Positions 59,248-64,000 of a DNA stretch of 64,000 bases are shown one piece after another. A program made the position numbers and the translations under genes. Origin of the DNA: Cupriavidus sp. U2 (GTDB lineage Bacteria > Pseudomonadota > Gammaproteobacteria > Burkholderiales > Burkholderiaceae); contig NZ_RCOG02000012.1 in the NCBI RefSeq assembly GCF_009663685.2, positions 358,055 through 422,054 on the forward strand, given 5' to 3'. A model generated the notes under the pieces. That model did not search any database. It worked only from the letters and a program-made list of their open reading frames with translations, and was not told where the DNA came from. Every line of letters begins with the position of its first letter. Position 1 is the stretch's first letter.

Positions 59248-59291
59248 CCTGTATCGGAACCCAACCCGTCCGGTACAGGTTGTTCAACCTG
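59248..59291 (+). promoter_or_regulatory. Two mutually exclusive hairpins in the rpsA leader
   Basis: CCTGTATCGG (59248-59257) can pair with CCGGTACAGG (59270-59279). CAGGTTG (59276-59282) can instead pair with CAACCTG (59285-59291). Both use the CAGG at 59276-59279, so only one can form at a time. No T run follows. A switch or S1 autoregulatory element is possible but unproven. Confidence 0.45.
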
Positions 59292-59364
59292 ACCCCGCTG
59301 CGTAAGGCAGACTGTGCACGATACGCGTGCCGGCCTACGTACTGCGGATTGCTACTTTACGTTT

Positions 59365-61059
59365 ATGTCCGACCTGCAAACTAACGAATCCTTTGCCGCA
59401 CTGTTCGAGGAATCGATCGCCCGCTCCAATATGAAGGCTGGCGAAGTGATTTCCGCTGAAGTCGTGCGCATCGACCACAATTTCGTGGTCGTCAACGCCG
59501 GCCTCAAGTCCGAAGCATTTGTGCCGGTGGAGGAGTTCCTGAACGACCAGGGCGAGCTCGAAGTGCAGGCCGGCGACTATGTCTCCGTGGCCATCGATGC
59601 GCTCGAGAACGGCTATGGCGACACCATCCTGTCCCGCGACAAGGCCAAGCGCCTGGCATCGTGGCTGAACCTCGAGAAGGCGCTGGAAGACGGCGAGATC
59701 ATCTCGGGTACCGTGACCGGCAAGGTCAAGGGCGGCCTGACCGTCATGGTCAACGGCATCCGTGCCTTCCTGCCCGGTTCGCTCGTCGACGTGCGTCCGA
59801 TCAAGGACACCACGCCGTACGAAGGCAAGACCCTCGAATTCAAGGTCATCAAGCTCGACCGCAAGCGTAACAACGTCGTGCTGTCGCGCCGCGCCGTCGT
59901 GGAAGCCACGCTGGGCGAAGAGCGCCAGAAGCTGATGGAAACGCTGAAGGAAGGCGCGATCGTCAACGGTATCGTCAAGAACATCACCGACTACGGCGCG
60001 TTCGTGGACCTGGGTGGTATCGACGGCCTGCTGCACATCACCGACCTGGCATGGCGTCGTGTGCGTCACCCGAGCGAAGTGCTGTCGGTTGGCCAGGAAA
60101 TCACCGCCAAGATCCTCAAGTTCGACCAGGAAAAGAACCGCGTCTCGCTGGGCGTGAAGCAACTGGGCGAAGATCCGTGGGTGGGCATCTCGCGCCGCTA
60201 CCCGCAAGGCACGCGTCTGTTCGGCAAGGTGACGAACCTGACCGACTACGGCGCATTCGTGGAAATCGAAGCCGGTATCGAAGGCCTGGTCCACGTGTCG
60301 GAAATGGACTGGACCAACAAGAACGTGGCCCCGTCGAAGGTTGTCCAGCTGGGCGACGAAGTCGAAGTCATGGTTCTGGATATCGACGAAGACAAGCGTC
60401 GTATCAGCCTGGGCATGAAGCAGTGCAAGGCCAATCCGTGGGACGATTTCAGCCGCAACCACAAGAAGGGCGACAAGCTGACGGGCCAGATCAAGTCGAT
60501 CACCGACTTCGGCGTGTTCATCGGTCTGCCGGGCGGCATCGACGGTCTGGTGCACCTGTCGGACCTGTCGTGGCAAGAGTCGGGCGAAGAAGCCGTGCGC
60601 AAGTACAAGAAGGGCGACGAAGTGGAAGCTGTCGTCCTGGGCATCGACGTCGACAAGGAACGCATCTCGCTGGGTATCAAGCAGCTGTCGGGCGATCCGT
60701 TCAACAACTTCATCTCGGCCAACGACAAGGGTTCGCTCGTCAACGGCACGATCAAGGCTGTGGATGCCAAGGGCGCCGTGGTGCAACTGGCTGACGACGT
60801 CGAAGGCTACCTGCGCGCATCGGAAATCTCCGCTGACCGCGTGGAAGATGCCCGCAACGTGCTGAAGGAAGGCGAGCAGATCACCGCCCTGGTGGTGAAC
60901 GTCGACCGCAAGTCGCGCAACATCAACCTGTCGATCAAGGCCAAGGACAGCGCAGAGCAGCAGGAAGCGATGCAGAAGTTCCAGGCTGACACCGGCACGG
61001 CTGGCACGACCAACCTGGGCGCGCTGCTGAAGGCCAAGCTGGGCCAGGAAAACCAGTAA
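59365..61059 (+). CDS. rpsA: 30S ribosomal protein S1
   Basis: A 564-residue ribosomal protein that binds mRNA leaders and helps initiation. Six S1 repeats are visible at about residues 22-88, 106-172, 193-261, 278-348, 365-435 and 452-521, each ending in a RISLGxKQ-like strand in the middle copies ([30 protein letters not shown]). The start is ATG 59365 ([17 protein letters not shown]); the open frame upstream to 59314 has no support. Codon use is strongly biased, as expected for high expression. ihfB follows 30 bases later. Confidence 0.97.
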   Translation: MSDLQTNESFAALFEESIARSNMKAGEVISAEVVRIDHNFVVVNAGLKSEAFVPVEEFLNDQGELEVQAGDYVSVAIDALENGYGDTILSRDKAKRLASWLNLEKALEDGEIISGTVTGKVKGGLTVMVNGIRAFLPGSLVDVRPIKDTTPYEGKTLEFKVIKLDRKRNNVVLSRRAVVEATLGEERQKLMETLKEGAIVNGIVKNITDYGAFVDLGGIDGLLHITDLAWRRVRHPSEVLSVGQEITAKILKFDQEKNRVSLGVKQLGEDPWVGISRRYPQGTRLFGKVTNLTDYGAFVEIEAGIEGLVHVSEMDWTNKNVAPSKVVQLGDEVEVMVLDIDEDKRRISLGMKQCKANPWDDFSRNHKKGDKLTGQIKSITDFGVFIGLPGGIDGLVHLSDLSWQESGEEAVRKYKKGDEVEAVVLGIDVDKERISLGIKQLSGDPFNNFISANDKGSLVNGTIKAVDAKGAVVQLADDVEGYLRASEISADRVEDARNVLKEGEQITALVVNVDRKSRNINLSIKAKDSAEQQEAMQKFQADTGTAGTTNLGALLKAKLGQENQ

Positions 61060-61089
61060 TCTAGAGCGCCGCGCGAAGCGAGACCGCCC

Positions 61090-61503
61090 ATGACCAAGTC
61101 CGAGCTCGTCGAAAAACTGGCTGCCCGTTTTCCGCAGTTGCTGCTGCGGGATGCGGACATCTCGGTAAAAACGATTCTCGACGCGATGTCCGAAGCCCTG
61201 GCCGATGGCCATCGCATCGAGATCCGTGGCTTCGGCAGCTTTGGTCTGAACCGGCGGCCGCCTCGCGTGGGCCGCAACCCCAAGTCCGGCGAACGCGTGC
61301 TGGTGCCCGAAAAGCGGGTGCCGCATTTCAAGGCGGGCAAGGAGTTGCGGGAGCGGGTAGACCGCCCTGTATCGCCACAGGGTGGCGTCGCGACCGTCAA
61401 CGGTCAGGCGCCGCACGGCAAGGCAGGGCAGTCGCTGGCCCCGTCGCAACCGGCTCCGGCCGGCCTGCACGAGGACAATCAGCTCAATCTGGTCCGTTCC
61501 TGA
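61090..61503 (+). CDS. ihfB: Integration host factor subunit beta, with C-terminal extension
   Basis: A 137-residue DNA-bending protein; with IhfA it kinks DNA at promoters and recombination sites. The HU/IHF core occupies about residues 1-93 ([60 protein letters not shown]). The following 40 residues are an unrelated Pro/Gly/Gln-rich tail absent from E. coli IhfB (94 residues). ATG 61090 comes 30 bases after rpsA, so the two are co-transcribed. A strong terminator ends the unit. Confidence 0.94.
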   Translation: MTKSELVEKLAARFPQLLLRDADISVKTILDAMSEALADGHRIEIRGFGSFGLNRRPPRVGRNPKSGERVLVPEKRVPHFKAGKELRERVDRPVSPQGGVATVNGQAPHGKAGQSLAPSQPAPAGLHEDNQLNLVRS

Positions 61504-61533
61504 TGCATGCTCGCCATACTGGCAAGTCTGTGG

Positions 61534-61560
61534 AAAAACGCCCCTTCGGGGGCGTTTTTT
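61534..61560 (+). terminator. Rho-independent terminator after ihfB
   Basis: AAAAACGCCCC / GGGGCGTTTTTT with a TTCG tetraloop and a T run, 31 bases past the stop. Confidence 0.95.
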
Positions 61561-61729
61561 GTTTGCGCGCGGATGACGGCCGGCTGCCGCGGCGGCCGGC
61601 GCGCCCGGCGACCAATCGTTACCGTTTGCGAGAAGTGATTCCGCTACAATGCCGAGAATCCTTGGCCGGGTGCGCCGGATCGCTGTTGCGTGACCGGTTG
61701 TGCACCCCTGATCCGATGGCATTCACCGC

Positions 61730-62053
61730 ATGAAACTCATCACCTGGATCTTCCGCATCGTCCTGTTCGTGCTGCTGTTCGTGCTGGCACTGCGCAATAC
61801 CGGCGATGCCGACCTGCAGCTGTTCTTCGGGGCGGTCTGGCATGCCCCGCTGATCCTGATCCTGCTGGCGGCGTTCGGGCTGGGCATCGTGGCCGCCTTG
61901 GCTGCCGTGGCGCCGGGGCTGATGCGCCAGCGCATGGAAGCGTCGCGCCTGCGTCGTGCCCTGGGCGCGGTGCGGGCCACGCCGGCGGTGGATGTCGTGC
62001 CGCCCGAGGCCAAGCCGGGCGTACCTTATAACGTAGTCGGTCCGAAAGTCTGA
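61730..62053 (+). CDS. lapA: LapA-domain inner membrane protein (YciS-like)
   Basis: A 107-residue protein with two membrane helices (about residues 4-22 and 40-63) of the DUF1049/LapA family. In E. coli, LapA and LapB control LpxC stability and lipopolysaccharide assembly. The hallmark ALRNTGDADLQLFFG between the helices is present. A Pro-rich soluble tail follows. ATG 61730 follows the ihfB terminator; a TACAAT hexamer at 61645 may be a -10 box. lapB begins three bases after its stop. Confidence 0.9.
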   Translation: MKLITWIFRIVLFVLLFVLALRNTGDADLQLFFGAVWHAPLILILLAAFGLGIVAALAAVAPGLMRQRMEASRLRRALGAVRATPAVDVVPPEAKPGVPYNVVGPKV

Positions 62054-62056
62054 CCC

Positions 62057-63289
62057 ATGATGTTTGAAACCTGGTGGCTGCTGGCGCTGCCACTTGTATT
62101 TGGCCTTGGCTGGATGGCTGCGCGCTTCGACCTGCGCCAGCTGATGAGCGAACAGGGCGCGTTGCCGCGTTCGTATTTCAAGGGCCTCAATTTCCTGCTC
62201 AACGAGCAACCCGACAAGGCCATCGACGCCTTTGTCGAGGTGGCGCGTCTCGACCCCGAGACCACCGAGCTGCACTTTGCGCTGGGCGCGCTGTTCCGCC
62301 GACGCGGCGAGACCGAGCGCGCGATCCGCGTGCATCAGAACCTGGCCACCCGGCCAGACCTTCCCGAACCCGAACGTGAGCACGCACTCTATGAACTGGG
62401 CCAGGACTTTCTGCGTGCCGGTCTGCTGGACCGTGCCGAGGAGTCGCTGCGCCGGCTGATGTCCGGCCCGTACGCGGCATCGGCCAAGCGCGTGCTGCTG
62501 GAACTGTACGAAGTCGAGAAGGAATGGTCGAAGGCCATCGACGCCGCACGCGAACTGCAGACGCTGGACCAGAAGGACTACCGCGTGCAGATCGCCCAGT
62601 TCTGCTGTGAACTGGCGCAGGACGCGCTGCAGAAGAAGAAGCCCGAAGAAGCCATCGAATGGCTGCGTCGTGCCCGCGAGGAAAATCCGGCCAATGTACG
62701 TGCGCCGATCCTGCTGGGCGATGTGGCCGCCGCGGCGGGCGACCAGACCGGCGCGCTGGAGCACTGGCTCGGCATCGAAAGCCAGGATGCGGCCTATCTG
62801 CCGCTGGTGGCTGACCGGGTGGTCAAGGCCTACGCGACGCTGGGCGAGCAGGACAAGGCCCTGCAGTGGCTGCGCGACCTGCTCAAGACCAAGCTGGCAC
62901 CGGAACTGCTCGATACCGCCTATCGCACCGAACTCGAAGCGAACGGCCCGGTGGCCGCTACCGCGCTGATGCGCGACCAGTTGCGCCGCCAGCCGACGCT
63001 GCTGGCCCTGACCCGGTATTTCGAGGCGCAGGCGGCCGAGACCAAGGCGCAGCAGCCTGTCGGCGCCAATGGCGAGGCGCCGGCCGAAGGCGCGGACGCA
63101 GGCGCCGATCCGGACGACCAGACGAAGGAAATCGAGGCGATCCGCGACCTGCTGCAACTTCGCACCCGTAATCTGGCGCGCTATACCTGCCGCGAATGCG
63201 GCTTCCGCGCCCGGCTCTTCTACTGGCAGTGCCCCGGCTGCAACCGCTGGGAGACCTATGCGCCGCGCCGCTCCGAAGCGCTTGGCTAA
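62057..63289 (+). CDS. lapB: Lipopolysaccharide assembly protein LapB (YciM)
   Basis: A 410-residue inner-membrane protein that directs FtsH to degrade LpxC and so tunes lipopolysaccharide synthesis. An N-terminal helix (WWLLALPLVFGLGWMA) anchors a cytoplasmic region of TPR repeats (about residues 35-345; LNEQPDKAIDAFVEVA, LHFALGALFRRRGETERAIRVHQN). A C-terminal rubredoxin-type metal site has Cys378, Cys381, Cys392 and Cys395. ATG 62057 lies three bases after lapA. The operon continues towards ugd. Confidence 0.95.
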   Translation: MMFETWWLLALPLVFGLGWMAARFDLRQLMSEQGALPRSYFKGLNFLLNEQPDKAIDAFVEVARLDPETTELHFALGALFRRRGETERAIRVHQNLATRPDLPEPEREHALYELGQDFLRAGLLDRAEESLRRLMSGPYAASAKRVLLELYEVEKEWSKAIDAARELQTLDQKDYRVQIAQFCCELAQDALQKKKPEEAIEWLRRAREENPANVRAPILLGDVAAAAGDQTGALEHWLGIESQDAAYLPLVADRVVKAYATLGEQDKALQWLRDLLKTKLAPELLDTAYRTELEANGPVAATALMRDQLRRQPTLLALTRYFEAQAAETKAQQPVGANGEAPAEGADAGADPDDQTKEIEAIRDLLQLRTRNLARYTCRECGFRARLFYWQCPGCNRWETYAPRRSEALG

Positions 63290-63328
63290 TCCATCTCAAG
63301 CGACCCCGAATTCCCTGGAGCTTCCGCA

Positions 63329-64000
63329 ATGAAAGTTACGATTATCGGCAGCGGCTATGTTGGCCTGGTGACCGGTGCCTGTCTGGCCGAACTCGGCAAT
63401 TCCGTGTTCTGCCTCGATGTCGACGAAAAGAAGATCGCCCTGCTGAACGCCGGTGGCGTGCCCATCTACGAACCGGGCCTGAAGGAACTGATCGACCGCA
63501 ACCGCGCGGCAGGCCGGCTGACGTTTTCCACCGATGTCGCCGCCAGCGTCGAGCATGCCGATGTCCAGTTCATCGCCGTGGGCACCCCGCCTGACGAGGA
63601 CGGCTCGGCCGATCTGCAGTACGTGCTGGCCGCCGCGCGCAACATCGGCCGCCATATGACCGGTTTCAAGGTGGTGGTGGACAAGTCGACCGTGCCCGTG
63701 GGCACCGGCGACCGCGTGGCCGCCGTGATCCGCGAGGAACTGACGGCGCGCGGGCTGGAAGACCTGCAGTACTCGGTGGTGTCCAACCCCGAGTTCCTGA
63801 AGGAAGGCGCGGCCGTGGAAGACTTCATGCGTCCGGACCGCATCGTGCTGGGCTGCGCGCCGGATGTCGCCGGCCGCCACGCGCAGGCCATCATGCGTCA
63901 GCTGTACTCGCCGTTCAACCGCAACCACGAGCGCACGTTCTACATGGACGTGCGTTCGGCCGAATTCACGAAGTACGCGGCCAATTCGATGCTGGCCACG
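63329..64000 (+). CDS. ugd: UDP-glucose 6-dehydrogenase (5' part; runs off the window)
   Basis: The first 224 codons of an enzyme that oxidises UDP-glucose to UDP-glucuronate for polysaccharide synthesis. The Rossmann motif [21 protein letters not shown] starts the protein; [16 protein letters not shown] and [11 protein letters not shown], then [23 protein letters not shown] are family signatures. The catalytic Cys lies beyond the window edge. ATG 63329 has GGAG upstream. The gene is 39 bases after lapB, in the same direction. Confidence 0.95.
   Translation, partial: MKVTIIGSGYVGLVTGACLAELGNSVFCLDVDEKKIALLNAGGVPIYEPGLKELIDRNRAAGRLTFSTDVAASVEHADVQFIAVGTPPDEDGSADLQYVLAAARNIGRHMTGFKVVVDKSTVPVGTGDRVAAVIREELTARGLEDLQYSVVSNPEFLKEGAAVEDFMRPDRIVLGCAPDVAGRHAQAIMRQLYSPFNRNHERTFYMDVRSAEFTKYAANSMLAT

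Noticed and set aside
61626..61650. TTGCGA and TACAAT as a lapA promoter
   Set aside because: The spacer is only 13 bases, too short for sigma-70; only the TACAAT is kept as a possible -10 box.

Overview
The window is GC-rich chromosomal DNA from a betaproteobacterium of the Burkholderiaceae, most likely Cupriavidus or a close relative. The reasons are the block gph-ubiG-ompA-gyrA-serC-pheA-hisC-tyrA-aroA-cmk-rpsA-ihfB-lapA-lapB-ugd, the two adjacent cyanophycin synthetases, the tmRNA tag ANDERYALAA, and uniformly GC-rich codon use. It is mostly core genome. No rRNA genes, CRISPR arrays, prophage or recognisable insertion sequences were seen.

Layout. 1-6132: the tail of a chemoreceptor (PilJ-like) and a 2017-residue ChpA/PilL-type hybrid histidine kinase for twitching motility. 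6155-6277: a CTCTCCC-type inverted repeat. 6285-10158: a minus-strand catabolic operon (aldehyde dehydrogenase, small membrane protein, SDR dehydrogenase, MFS transporter). 10343-15487: ppa, cytochrome b561, a GNAT-like protein, glutamine-dependent nadE and a PII protein. 15548-17939: a TRIC/YadS-like channel, an Smr protein and trxB. 18121-25981: ftsK, lolA, a lipoprotein, a 56-residue basic protein, a HEAT-like protein, rarA, serS and tRNA-Ser(CGA). 26135-34724: a small secreted protein, a CorC/CNNM protein, a LysR regulator, dadA, two solute-binding proteins, a RES-type toxin-antitoxin pair, an ABC permease and an SRPBCC protein. 34914-43237: the cyanophycin locus, two CphA-type synthetases diverging from an ABC transporter and a DUF1854 protein. 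43299-45586: two hypotheticals and a chitin-type LPMO. 45675-48349: tmRNA, gph, ubiG and an OmpA-domain protein. 48796-64000: gyrA, a DUF2059 protein, the aromatic supraoperon serC-pheA-hisC-tyrA-aroA-cmk-rpsA, ihfB, lapA, lapB and the start of ugd.

How the genes work together. The serC-to-rpsA run joins serine, phenylalanine, tyrosine and chorismate biosynthesis to pyrimidine nucleotide supply and ribosomal protein S1; hisC-tyrA and tyrA-aroA have overlapping or near-overlapping junctions. nadE beside PII links NAD synthesis to nitrogen and carbon sensing. The cyanophycin locus pairs polymer synthesis with an ABC transporter and a DUF1854 partner of unknown function, and is the least understood system here. 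The clearest accessory insertion is the RES toxin-antitoxin module, which lies antisense between a cystine-type binding protein and its permease and uses codons unlike its surroundings. Other signals of interest are two mutually exclusive hairpins before rpsA, a strong-looking promoter inside cmk, a Fur-box-like site, and a G-rich tract upstream of gyrA.
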